Below the pieces are notes generated by a model. The model was not told the DNA's origin and ran no database searches. It saw nothing but the letters and a program-made list of their open reading frames with translations. Position numbers and translations under genes: made by a program. Positions 22,807-32,944 of a stretch of DNA of 64,000 nt are shown here, piece by piece. Location: positions 434,001-498,000 of the forward strand of contig JAACJP010000003.1 of NCBI GenBank assembly GCA_013368375.1, given 5' to 3'. Each line of letters begins with the position of its first letter. Positions within the stretch are counted from its first letter, which is position 1. This DNA is from Tricholomella constricta (lineage: Eukaryota > Basidiomycota > Agaricomycetes > Agaricales > Lyophyllaceae).

Positions 22807-24036
22807 GAAATTTTCCGGTCTACTGGTGTCCGCAGCGGGTTCTCCCTTCCCCGGCAACACACCTTGACTCACTACCTGAGCCACATCCTTCAGTTTGGTG
22901 CCCCCAACGGTCTCGCCGTTCCAATAGATATGAAGCACTTGGCTGCTTGTGACGAACCAACGCCTCGACAAGCTTGCAGCTGCTTGTGCCAATTTCGTTG
23001 CCCGTGGTATGCTTGCGGTTGACCATTCCGTGCCTCCATTGCCATTCACCTCAGATATGATTGATGGAGGAACTGGTGCCAATGACGATGCAGAGCCCGT
23101 TGATGACCACGTAATGGGGAATGTCATTCTTGCCCGGACTCGAGGTATGTCAATAATTTCTTGATTTAATCCTTATTTTCATCTTGTTATGATATAGAAT
23201 CATCGAAGCGTTATCCTGGCAACGTGGACGACCTCGCAACCACTATCAACTATCCTCGGCTGCCCGAACTCATCCGCCGCTTCCTCTTTGACCAACTAAA
23301 TGATGATGACACCATATCCTCAAACACTGTCGCGCTCAACAGCTGCCCTTCTATCAGCAGCATCATCAAGGTTTACCACTCAGTTATCGCCACCTTCTAC
23401 GCCCCTAGCGACGACTCCGGAATCTGTGGAATGCGACGAGAGCGGATTCACTCGACTCCTTAGTGGCGCAGGAAAGGACCACGACGAGACTGCGCATTTG
23501 TTGTGGAGGATGATCAGCAGCCTGGAATGAAAGGATTGGGTGTTGTCCGAGCTCAGCTTTTCTTTTCTTTTGATCACCAAGGAGTGACATATTCATGTGC
23601 ATTGGTTGAGTGGTTCAAAAAAGTCGGGAGGGGTCCGGATCCAGATCTGGGAATGTGGAAGGTGAAAACAGATCTCGTGGGTGGTGAGCGACAAATACCT
23701 GTCCTCCATCTTGATACTTTTCTTCGCGGTGCTCACCTTCTTCCTGTTTTCGGTGAAGCCTACCTACCTATTGATTTTCATTTTTCGTACACTCTCGACA
23801 CATTTGACCTATTTATGTAAACAAGTTTGCAGACCACCACTCTCATGAAATATGTTATTAATTTGTACTTATGATTCTACGTACGATAGACTCCTTCCCT
23901 AGCTAGAGCTATGTAGAGAAATAATGACGGGGTTAGAGAAAACGATATGTTCTAGACAATGTAGAGTATTTGCCCTAGTTTGTCTAGACCTCCTAGTACC
24001 ATCTACTCTCGCTAGCGGGTTCGGGTCTTGCTGATG
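22807..24036 (+). pseudogene. Plavaka-type transposase, C-terminal relic (copy 1)
   Basis: Conserved pieces in order: EIFRSTGV..FSLPRQHTLTHY..QFGAPNGL, a deletion, RSNRYEALG, TNQRLDKLAAACANFVARGML, an intron (GTATGT..ATAG near 23145-23200), NVDDLATTINYPRLPELIRRFLFDQL, a frameshift, then EDDQQPGMKGLGVVRAQLFFSFDHQGVTYSCALVEWF...VLHLDTFLRGAHLLPVFGEAYLPIDFHFSYTLDTFDLF. These match the C-terminal half of Plavaka DNA transposases (CACTA-related, described from basidiomycetes). A 1-bp loss near 23814 relative to copy 2 brings in an early stop. Not functional. Confidence 0.8.
23501..24036 (+). repeat. Inverted repeat partner of 44781-45317
   Basis: This 536-bp segment (Plavaka last exon and 3' flank) is about 99% identical by eye to the reverse complement of 44781-45317, with roughly six differences. 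The two arms lie 20.7 kb apart in opposite orientation and enclose the copia/Gypsy nest and the halogenase gene. Confidence 0.9.
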
Positions 24037-24384
24037 TGGTTCATAGAATGTAGCTGAGAGTTTGGTTTTAAAGATGTCACAGACTTCGTTGTAGATGCCT
24101 GGGGGAATGGGAATGTTATGTTTGATCCAAGGAGTGTGGGCAACAACTGGAATATCAATGGGGGGGAAGAAGTCTGATTGAAAGCGACTGCACTCGGAGT
24201 CGTCCCATGTGAACGCAAGGTTATGTTTACACATGAGGTCGTGCATGATAGCATGCTTGGAAGTGGTGAGAAAAGCCGGGTGTTCACAATCAAAGGTCTT
24301 CCTTGCATTCCAGGGTGTAGCGCCCTGTGTGGAGGGGGATGTGATGCAAACACATGAAAGCCCAAAACCACAAACCAGAACCAC
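24037..24384 (-). pseudogene. Ty3/Gypsy pol fragment (region before reverse transcriptase)
   Basis: Reverse-strand translation contains WDDSECSRFQSDFFPPIDIPVVAHTPWIKHNIPIPPGIYNEVCDIFKTKLSATFYEP, matching the conserved stretch just upstream of the RT core in mushroom Ty3 polyproteins (NIPIPPGLYxEV..YEPSxSSYRS). It breaks exactly where the Plavaka repeat begins, so the Plavaka end was inserted into an older pol gene. No RT core remains nearby. Confidence 0.7.
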
Positions 24385-24614
24385 ACATCAGTGCTGCACC
24401 GCCAATCAAAACCATGCAAATAGGTAAAAGCACTGTTCTTTTGTGAAAAATTCCTTTATACTTATTTCTACCACATCTATATGCTCCTCCAACGCAATGT
24501 TATTTTTTCCTGTTGGAAGCGCTTCGCGCTTTCACCCACTTTGCATATATCATCTCCCACTTTAGGTTACAATCTCAATAGACATCTAATGCTAACACTT
24601 TTCTCAGTCCCAAC

Positions 24615-24904
24615 TGATGGCCCTAAGTGCAAGGCTAGACACGGTAACAAATAATAAGTCCTCAGTGTCGTGGCAGGAGAGAAATGACAACTAGATTAAT
24701 ACCTAGACACGGTAACAAATAATAACTGTGTGTCTATGAGCATAAGGGATATCATAAAGGTGACGAAGGGAATATGTATGTCCTCAGTGTCGTAGCAGGA
24801 GAGAAATGACAACTGAGGACAACAGACCAGAATGAGCTGAGAATACCTGAATGTCACATGACAAGTAAACATAAGCGATGAGATAAGAGGACCTAGGTCC
24901 AACA
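24615..24904 (-). repeat. 3' LTR of the Copia element
   Basis: 290 bp, about 97% identical by eye to 41613-41902. Each LTR has an internal duplication of a short block (AGACACGGTAACAAATAATA... then ...TCCTCAGTGTCGT) repeated about 90-130 bp apart. On the reverse strand a G-rich tract (GATGATGGGGTTG) lies just before it, the expected polypurine region. Confidence 0.92.
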
Positions 24905-24948
24905 CAACCCCATCATCGCGGTAGTGCAGAGAATAAACAAGAGAAGGA

Positions 24949-25392
24949 TTAAGGAGGGGGAAGGGAAACGAGACCAAGAGCCCGACAGTGCTTGAGGTGA
25001 AGAGGGAGAGGTAGAATTTTTGTAAGTATGTCGGCAGTCATGTCCGTAGTCGGAATCCAGGAAGTAGCGAAGGATCCGGAGCGGAAATGTTCGCAGATAA
25101 AATGGTACCTAATATCAATGTGTTTGGACCTCGAGGAAGTGCTGTCCGAATTCACGATCTCAATAGCGCCTTGATTGTCGCAGAGAAGAGGAAAAGGACG
25201 AGGGAAAGGAAGTGATAAAGACCGCATAAATTGTCGGATCCATAAGGCTTCCTTCATGCCGTGAGATATGGACATATACTCTGCTTCGGTAGAGGAAAGC
25301 GCAATGGTGCGTTGGCGGACGGCACTCCAGGAGATAAGGCTGGAGAAAAGGAAGAAGGCATATCCAGAAACACTTTGGCAAGTGTCCTCATC
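24949..25392 (-). pseudogene. Copia RNase H fragment (3' part of pol)
   Basis: Reverse-strand frame reads EDTCQSVSGYAFFLFSSLISWSAVRQRTIALSSTEAEYMSISHGMKEALWIRQFM...LLCDNQGAIEIVNSD...RSKHIDIRYHFICEHF..ILTKILP, the Copia RNase H with its SSTEAEY and DNQGAI..HIDIRYH motifs. It ends at a stop at 24949. The 5' continuation (...DADWAGDD) lies beyond the Gypsy insertion at 36341, in the same frame once the duplicated TCATC is counted once. Confidence 0.9.
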
Positions 25393-25600
25393 TGTAACGG
25401 AGTTACAGATTTTGGGGACCTTGTTGTTCACACTAGACGTAAGCTTGACAAGTCTGTCGATTGCTACGTATAGGTGTACAAGGTTGTTTATACTTATTTA
25501 ATGTAATGAATTAAATAGGCAACACCAGAAGGTGTTGCCAAACAATAGCGTAATCGTATCTAGATAACCAATATTAGATAAGATAGTGGGCGTCCTTACA
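25393..25600 (-). repeat. 3' LTR of family A element
   Basis: 208 bp, TGTAAC...CTTACA. The first 15 bases form a hairpin TGTAAC-GGA-GTTACA, and GGCAACACC-AGAA-GGTGTTGCC sits in the middle. Compared with 36133-36340 it has G for A and T for C in the GTATAC / GTTGTCT region. Confidence 0.93.
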
Positions 25601-25957
25601 TACCCCCCTTTAAGATCGCGTGTAGCGATCTTCACCAGGGAGTTGGGCAGAAAAAGAGAGTAAAAGGAGGGTCTAGGTCCCGGCGACCTAGACCTATCAA
25701 ATAATGCAAGAATACGTAGGTATGATACGTATTCTCGACTTAGCGAATAGTGGATGCATTAGCGCCACTGCACGGCCTCAAAGTGCCGTGCGACAAATGA
25801 GTGGTGGTGAGGACATCCAATGTTGTGTTAATACGCAACCTGCGGATTGCTCCTCGGGAGTCAGGTGGTCTGCACCTGACAATGGCGGTCGGCCCGGCGG
25901 TACGCCCTACGTGTCGAGGTCGGTTTGTTGACGGGGGGATTAGGTTGTCTCCCCGAC

Positions 25958-28912
25958 CTATGACTCCATCACTGTGTCGGGGTCGGTGGTGTTGTTGTCC
26001 ACCGGACCCTGGCTGGTGGTAATCACCGCCAGTGATAAAGGCCCTGTAAGGGCCGACACGGGGTCCACTTGGGTTTCGGTAGCTCCAGTTGGAGCTGCCA
26101 CGACTGTGGAGGGTGTCGCGGGGGCAGGTATAGCTGCCGCCGGGTCCGCCATTTCGACGTTGATGGACGTCGATCCCGATGAAGCTGGGTGATGCAGGCC
26201 TGGGGGGAGATATTCCCCCACCCGAACACGGAGTCCTCGGAAGTGTGGGTCTTCACCCACAAACATCCATTCCGAACTCACTAGACAGTCTAGTGATTCG
26301 GTCTGGAATTCCATGTGCATCAGTGTTTGGATGCGCGTGATGTCGTCGGTGGTGGGATGGTACCACCCATCCCACTCAGGGATGGCGGGCGGAACACCCA
26401 TTTCATCTAGACGACGCACTCGATCGTCGTCAACATTGCGGAACAGGTCCTTATAGGGACCTGAGTTAGAGTAGTTATGGTCCAAATAATGTAGACCATA
26501 AGTGTAGCTATGGTGTATCCAGCTTACTGGAATACCAATGTTGATAAGGTGTTGCAAGACACCTTGTTCAGTGATCCGCACCTCCGGAGGGATCACTTGG
26601 ATGCGAGGTATTGTAACCTCAGGGCCTTCGATCGGTGTGAAAGGCCGATCTGGGTTGGCCTCGTTATAGGCAGCCACAGCCTCTGCGTATAGGTATGGCC
26701 GCGCAGTAATGGTCGCGAAAAGTCGCATGAACCATGACCGCATGCTGTGGGTAGTTGGCGCTAGTACATTCGCCAACAAGTATCCCCAAGTTCCGCGCCT
26801 ATGTACGCAGAACCGGTAGTCCATGACGATTCCTCCGTATTGGTTCTTTGAACCAATACGCCCATGGTGAATCATATGTCGGCACCAGTGCTCGACATCG
26901 AGGGCATGGTCGGGGCCTGGCTGAGGCAGGCCAGCGCCTCGTGTAGGCTTGTCCGGCCTATATTCGAATGCCCTCCCAGGCCGCCTAATTGGCGCGGCCT
27001 GCCAAATGGGTGACCGTGTATCGAACGGTCGGTTGACGCTTCTAAATTCATCCATGGCTGCTCGAGCCATGGATCGGTCGCGCAAATGGGGCGCTACCGA
27101 GAGGGAGACTCGCCGGAACTCCCTAAAGAGCATAAAGGCCTCTGCCCGCTCTTCATCCGTCACGCCTGGGTGCCGATCCTTGATCAGTGCATACAACTGA
27201 TCAACTTCACGAGGGTTCATTGTGAACCCGCGTGGTGCGACGGCATATAGCCGTCCCGATGGGGGACGAGAATTGTGTCCCGTCCCCAACTCGCTTTCGG
27301 ACACTCGCGCTGCGGTGCCTAGTGCGTAGGCACGATTCTGGGCGGACGATACATATATCGTCCGCACTAGCATATCCCAAAAGCGGTTGTCCCTCTCGTG
27401 GCGGTCGTTGATGAAGACCACCCCGAGCTCGTCAGGGATCCGCCCCGGCATCTCCTTCTCAGCTTTGCGAGCCATATTCTCGCGATGCTGCTTTTGCCCA
27501 GCAGCCTTCTTCTTGCTGACAGGCTTGTCGTCGTCAGACGACTCGCCCCAGTCCGATTCATCCATAGCCTCGGCATATGGATCCGATGCCTTCTGTTTGC
27601 CCTTAGATGGCGGCGTTGGGGGCTGCACCATCGTACTAGGTGGTGCAGGAGCTGGCGCTGGCAAAGTGTATTTGCCAACAGGTTCCTTCTTCTGAGAACC
27701 TCGTTCTGGGTTCCGCACCCGGCTTTCTCCCGGGGGCGGTAACGCTCCGGATAGGTTTTGCGGCTTTGCTTCCGCTGACGTCGACGATGTCGACGCCGTG
27801 CGCTCGATTTCTCGAGCAGGTAAGGGGCGCACTTCGCGCGTCCCTTGATCCTCTCGGCGCTCTTCCCGTTGAGAACCATAATCAAGTGGGTGTTCATCAC
27901 GCCACACTTCCTGGTCGGGGTGGCGGTTGTACCGCCGATTCTCCTGTTCCAGGCGTCGTTCTGGACGCCTGGGCTCGCTCCTCTCTTGTCGTCGCGGCTC
28001 GTATGAGGTGCGTTCTTCTCGACGCACCTCCGTTTGCTGCCTTTTTATGGGTCGGGACGATGGTCCCTCCCCGCGATCCGGCGATGCTACTGCCGGCCGT
28101 TTTCTTGCCAGGCTGAGTTGCTCAGCCATGGCCGCTTCTCTCGCTTTCACGCGTCTCAAATCCGCGCGAACTCCATCGTATGCATCAAGCAGCTGGGTTA
28201 TAACCAGCTGCGCCATTCCATCGTCCAAGAAATCACAAAATTCGCGGTGAATACCCGCGTCTTCCAATCGGTCCAAGAGAGAAGAAAGGAGACCATCGTC
28301 TGCGAATGGTCTCCTCGAACTTGACGCAGGCAATACTCTGCGATCGTCTGCCATCCTCCGCGAACTCGACGCCGACGACGCTTTGTCGTCTGCATTCGGT
28401 GCGACATGTTGCCGCACCGGTTCGCCGCGCACCACTTGCGCCGGCGGAACATTTGCTTGCAGACGACTTTGGTCGTCTACCTCCATCTTCTCCGATTCGT
28501 TGTACCGCGTATTGTGCGGTACAGGCTGCATGGGCATTTGGGGGTACCACGTCGGTTGCGGGTACCCCATGAAACCCGCCATTGATGGCATCTGTTGGAA
28601 TGCCAGCCCTGGCGGGTAAAAACCACCCATAGGTGGTTGTTGCCCTTGGTGGTGCGGTTGGCTCATATGGCCAACCGTCGGAAATGTTTGTTGCCCCTGA
28701 TGGGGCGGTTGGCTCATATGGCCAACCGGAGGATATTGGTATAATTGGGGCTGCGAGCCCATGTAAGTTGGGGGCAGGGGCGCATTTTCCGCGCGCCCCT
28801 GCACTCCCTCCCCACTTGAACTCGGCCCCGGGTTCAAATTTTGCTGGTCGGTGCGGCTGTCGCCGCCCCGAATCGCGTCGTTGCTGGAGGTTGGTACTTG
28901 GCTGGGGTACAT
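25958..28912 (-). CDS. Extra ORF of family A Gypsy in env position, function unknown
   Basis: Uninterrupted 984-codon frame from ATG at 28912. Residues about 1-140 are Pro/Gln/Gly/Met-rich with a near-duplicated unit (VGHMSQPPHQGQQ, residues 68-80 and 84-96); about 200-275 form amphipathic helices likely to coil (LLSSLLDRLEDAGIHREFCDFLDDGMAQLV...VKAREAAMAEQLSLARKR); about 280-380 are Arg/Glu-rich; a folded-looking region follows (about 490-890, e.g. DELGVVFINDRHERDNRFWDMLVRTIYV, GRLYAVAPRGFTMNPREVDQLYAL, WGYLLANVLAPTTHSMRSWFMRLF). I see no signal peptide, membrane helix or furin site, so it is not an evident envelope protein. I do not recognise the family. It stays open while pol is broken, and parts recur in copy 3 (45318-46725). 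Confidence 0.75.
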   Translation of the reverse strand: MYPSQVPTSSNDAIRGGDSRTDQQNLNPGPSSSGEGVQGRAENAPLPPTYMGSQPQLYQYPPVGHMSQPPHQGQQTFPTVGHMSQPHHQGQQPPMGGFYPPGLAFQQMPSMAGFMGYPQPTWYPQMPMQPVPHNTRYNESEKMEVDDQSRLQANVPPAQVVRGEPVRQHVAPNADDKASSASSSRRMADDRRVLPASSSRRPFADDGLLSSLLDRLEDAGIHREFCDFLDDGMAQLVITQLLDAYDGVRADLRRVKAREAAMAEQLSLARKRPAVASPDRGEGPSSRPIKRQQTEVRREERTSYEPRRQERSEPRRPERRLEQENRRYNRHPDQEVWRDEHPLDYGSQREERREDQGTREVRPLPAREIERTASTSSTSAEAKPQNLSGALPPPGESRVRNPERGSQKKEPVGKYTLPAPAPAPPSTMVQPPTPPSKGKQKASDPYAEAMDESDWGESSDDDKPVSKKKAAGQKQHRENMARKAEKEMPGRIPDELGVVFINDRHERDNRFWDMLVRTIYVSSAQNRAYALGTAARVSESELGTGHNSRPPSGRLYAVAPRGFTMNPREVDQLYALIKDRHPGVTDEERAEAFMLFREFRRVSLSVAPHLRDRSMARAAMDEFRSVNRPFDTRSPIWQAAPIRRPGRAFEYRPDKPTRGAGLPQPGPDHALDVEHWCRHMIHHGRIGSKNQYGGIVMDYRFCVHRRGTWGYLLANVLAPTTHSMRSWFMRLFATITARPYLYAEAVAAYNEANPDRPFTPIEGPEVTIPRIQVIPPEVRITEQGVLQHLINIGIPVSWIHHSYTYGLHYLDHNYSNSGPYKDLFRNVDDDRVRRLDEMGVPPAIPEWDGWYHPTTDDITRIQTLMHMEFQTESLDCLVSSEWMFVGEDPHFRGLRVRVGEYLPPGLHHPASSGSTSINVEMADPAAAIPAPATPSTVVAAPTGATETQVDPVSALTGPLSLAVITTSQGPVDNNTTDPDTVMES

Positions 28913-29040
28913 GTTGGTTTGTGTTGAGATGGTTGAAAATCGGTTGCGCGTCTAGCGCCAAACATATTTAACCTTCTGTCATAACTTTTGATGGTTATGT
29001 AATTTTCCTGATCGCCGTGGTCACATGACCGCACCACATT

Positions 29041-30922
29041 CTAGGTTCGTCGCGGTAATCTCGACGCGCTCTTCACCCCTTGTAGTTCCAAGTAGCGATC
29101 CAGTGCCGCTAACTTGTTACAGTTGGTGTGCGGTTCCCAGGTGGTGTCTCCCAGGCTCCACCTAACCTGATATTCCACAGTATTATTTTGGGTCCATCTA
29201 TGGCCCAAAATGTCTTCTACAAACCATTCGTGATTATCCGGCGCCCCAAAATCGTAGGGCTCCAGATGAGTTCTATTAGGGAACATTGTATCATTCGTTG
29301 CGTAGTATGGACGCAACATCGATATATGAAATGTTGGATGTATCCGGCGCTCCATGAGTGCCGTACGTAATTCCAACGTATAGTTCGACGTGTCTGGCAT
29401 GGCCTTCAGCACTTTGTAGGGCCCGACGAATTTTGGGCACAATTTACGGGCGCGTCCCTTGGGGAGGTTCAAGTTCTTGGTGGATAAATACACCAAGTCT
29501 CCCCCCTTTATTTCTGGACCAGCGGATCGGCGCCTGTTTGCCTCGCGCGTTTGAAATATGCGCGCTTCGATTATAGCGTCATGCGCCTCCGCTATGTTCT
29601 GCAATGCGCGTTCAGCATACTCTCGAATTCCCTTCGGTATTACGCTGTCTGAGCGTATCTCTTTCAACATGGACGGCATGTATCCACTATTCAGCTCAAA
29701 TGGAGCGAACTTGGTGGTAGCCGATACGCTCGCATTTATCGCGAACTCAGCCATGGGTAGGTATACAATCTACCCAATCCTTTTGGTCATGCCTCACAAC
29801 GGCGCGAAATATCTGGCCAATACTACGATTGGCTTGCTCCGTTTGTCCATCCGTCTGAGGATGGAAAGATGTCGACATTAGGAGCTTAGCTCCTAATAAC
29901 TTATGTAGTTCGCGCCACCAGCGTGACGTAAACCTAGAGTCTCGATCGCTTACGATCGAGCTTGGCAGGCCATGGAGCCTGACGATCTCCCGTAAGTATA
30001 CCCATGATAATTGGGCTGCTGTCATCGTCGTATGTATGGGTATCATATGCACCATACTCGTCATACAACAAATTACTACCCATAGGTAATTATATCCCTT
30101 TGATTCTGGAAATGGACCGATAAAGTCCATTCCGATAGAATCCCAAGGCTTAGTTGGTACTGGCAGGGAGTGTAGTTTCCCTGACGGTTTTTGATTCGAC
30201 GTCTTGATCTGCTGGCAGTATTCGCACGTTTTACAAAACGTACGCACGGTCGTGGCTAGTGATGGCCACCAATACCATCGTCGAATATATTCAGTAGTCC
30301 GTTCGGCACCGAAATGGCCCATAGTTTTATGGGCTTGCTCAATAATTGTGGTGATGAGCTCGGGTTCTCGCAGTATACATAGAACACTATCATTTATAGC
30401 GTTCGTGGTCCAAATGAGATTGTCTTTCGTGGTGAACGTACGAAAGTCCGTTGGGTTAGCGAGAATAACTGAAAATAGTTTATCCTTTGGGTATCCAAGG
30501 ATGACGTCGTGACGGATCTTTTCATCCATTTTGTCTGGGGGAGGAGAAACTGTGTCCCTCCCGAGGACAATATCTCCGACCGTACGTTCCCGTTCGGTTG
30601 GACTCATGCTTTTCTGAGGGTGTGACGATGTTCCGGATGCGGTACTTGGTGCCGCAGCCTCCATTATCTGAGCTTCGACATCTCGATCCTCCTGGCGTTC
30701 TTGAAGACGCTTGCTTCGACGTATTTCTACGTCTTTCATCGCTCGAATCTCAACTACTTTTTCCACGATTTCATGGTATCGTGGTACTGGTAGATCTTCA
30801 CCAGTAGGATCGATTCTAGCATCAGCAGCTACGAAGTCGTGGACGTCGTAACGATCTTGATGGTTATCGCTCTCGAAGTATCGCGATAGACAGTCGGCGA
30901 CTTTATTCAGTTCGCCTTTCAC
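29041..30922 (-). pseudogene. Family A integrase with C-terminal chromodomain (one frameshift)
   Basis: The first frame (30922-29747) holds the end of the RNase H linker, then the zinc-binding H-H-C-C region (TMGHFGAERTTEYIRRWYWWPSL...CKTCEYC) and the DDE core (GMDFIGPF, IVSDRDSRFTS, QTDGQTEQANR). Near 29750 the frame shifts and continues as MAEFAINASVSATTKFAPFELNSGYMPS, a GPY/F-like KFVGPYKVL, and HEWFVEDILGHRWTQNNTVEYQVRWSLGDTTWEPHTNCNKL, a chromodomain. Such modules steer integration to marked chromatin. A single frameshift separates this from an intact integrase. Confidence 0.85.
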
Positions 30923-30943
30923 ATAGGTTATGTCGAAGTTAAA

Positions 30944-32944
30944 TCACGACATGTATTCCATCCATCGACGCTGCCTAGGTGATAAATTCACCTGGGTCTT
31001 AAAGAATTCGAGGGCTTTATGGTCGGTAATGATGTGGATTTTATAGCCCACAAGTTTATCCTCCCACTTAAGTAACGCTTTGAGAATAGCTAAGGTCTCG
31101 AGTTCATGCACAGCATAATTCTGCTGTGCATTAGTGAATTTTTTGGACATGAATCCAGCCGGCTGGGCTTGGATCCATGTAGGTCCTTGTCCATACATCG
31201 CACCGACGCCTGACTTGGAGGTGTCACAGATAATCCAAATTGGTTCGCCTGTCTTCGGTTGAATCGGCCGAATAATTGGCGTTGTGCAGCATATATGCTT
31301 TATCATTTCAAAGCATCGTTGATGAATTGGTCTCCAATAAAATGGCGACCCATTCTCGGTTATCGCCATTAGTGGACCAGTGTACGCAGATATATCTGGG
31401 AGAAACTGTCCCAGATAGTTAACAAGTCCAACGAATCGTTGGATATCGTTGTAATTCCGTGGTATCCTCTAGTCACGGATCCGTGCCAGTTTGTCAGCGT
31501 CAGGGTGAATTCCTTGGTCGTCAATAATGTGACCAAGGCAATCAAAGCGGTCCGAGTACAATTCACATTTCTTCCATTTAAGGTAGAGTGATTGTTCGCG
31601 TAATCGTTCGAACACAACTCGCAAGTGGTCTTCATGTTCCTCAACAGAGTTCGAGAATATGAATATATCGTCCAAGTAGACATGCATGAACTTCCCAATG
31701 ACGTCCCGAAAGATGGACGTCATTAATCGTTGAAATGTCGCGGGAGCATTGCAGTCCCCGATTTGCATGATGTTACTGATGTATGTTCCCGCTATCGTTG
31801 CGAAGGCGGTTTTATGTACATCTTTTTCAAGGATGCGTACTTGTTCATACGCATCCGTTAAGTCAATTTTTGACCGTATTTTTCCCCTAGCGACATCTTC
31901 GCGAATAACTTCCTGGTCTGGCAAGGGCGTAACGTCCTTGATCGTGTTATCGTTACGCTGGCGTGCATCCAAGGGTGTTCTCAGGGAGCCGTCTTTTTTC
32001 GGGATACATAGCAGCGGCGCTGCTTGCTTCACCGAACGAGGCTCCCACCATTTAGAATCCGTATACCGATTGACCTTCGCGTAGAATTCCTCGCGAAGGG
32101 ACATTGGACACCTCGGTGCGTGGTACTGGTACTGTTTCTCATCATCGACGAGAGTAATCTCGTGATTGACTTCCCGCCAGGGTGGTAGCTGTTGTTTCGT
32201 ACCACCCACCATATCTTCGAATTCGTCATGCCATTGCTGGCGAAGTCGTGGATAATCTTCCGCGGTAAGGCCTCCATTGGATGCCTTACCTTTTCCGTTC
32301 ATCGTTCTTGCAGCGCGAATGTGCGCTGTGTCTTTATTGCTAGGTTTAACATCAAACCTAGCTCGTAGTTTTACGAGAGCAAAGTCACTCTCATCCTTCA
32401 CTGGTAACCGATACAACGGCCGTTTAGCCCGTTGTACATTCACCGGAAAATTCATTTCCGTTGGTTCCGATACTTCCTCAGGCCGTGGATTTCGGTACGC
32501 TTGTCCTCGCGTGCCTACATTTCTTCCTTCGTGAGCCTGCATTGACGCTATTACTGCGTTCCATTCTTGCGGCATCCGTGGGTCGAACATCCACTCATAT
32601 TGTGGATGTGGATTTGGTCTATCCCAAAATGATCGATTACTCGTATTCGTATACGGTTCTGATTCCGTATCCTTGTCGGCCCCGCTCGTCTTACGCGCTT
32701 CATTATCGCGCTGACGTTCTTCGCATGGCTCGTCAACCTGTGCTCGTTCGTTCGAAGGCTCGTTTTTTGCCTTCTGCTGTCGTCGTTGGGGTTTTCTCTT
32801 CTTCGGAGGTGGCTTATCCCCCTCCTTAAGAGTTTCTTGAAACTCTTCCTCGGATAATAGAAGTGCTGGATGATCCTTCGGTAGGCTGTTTATCGGCCTA
32901 CCCTCATTATCAGGATCATCGTCATCTTCTACTGTTACTTTTAG
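30944..32944 (-). pseudogene. Family A reverse transcriptase and RNase H, with nonsense codons
   Basis: After an acidic and basic linker (KPPPKKRKPQRRQQK) comes RT: APLLCIPKKDGSLRTPLDARQRNDNT, SKIDLTDAYEQVRI, NAPATFQRLMTSIFRDVIGKFMHVYLDDIFIFS (catalytic YLDD) and LGHIIDDQGIHPD. A TAG near 31468 interrupts just before the thumb; the same frame goes on with RIPRNYNDIQRFVGLVNYLGQFLPDIS and RNase H (IICDTSKSGVGAMYGQ, AVHELETLAILKALLKWEDKLVGYKIHIITDHKALEFF), then a TGA near 30944. A further TGA near 32945 separates it from the protease frame. All three stops could arise by single C-to-T or G-to-A changes. Confidence 0.88.

Noticed and set aside
24696..24977. 93-95 codon reverse frames present in both Copia LTRs (also 41694-41981)
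   Set aside because: The frames agree only because the LTRs are duplicates; there is no sign of protein-level constraint.
25958..28912. Calling the extra ORF an envelope (env) gene
   Set aside because: No signal peptide, fusion peptide, cleavage site or membrane helix; only the position is env-like.
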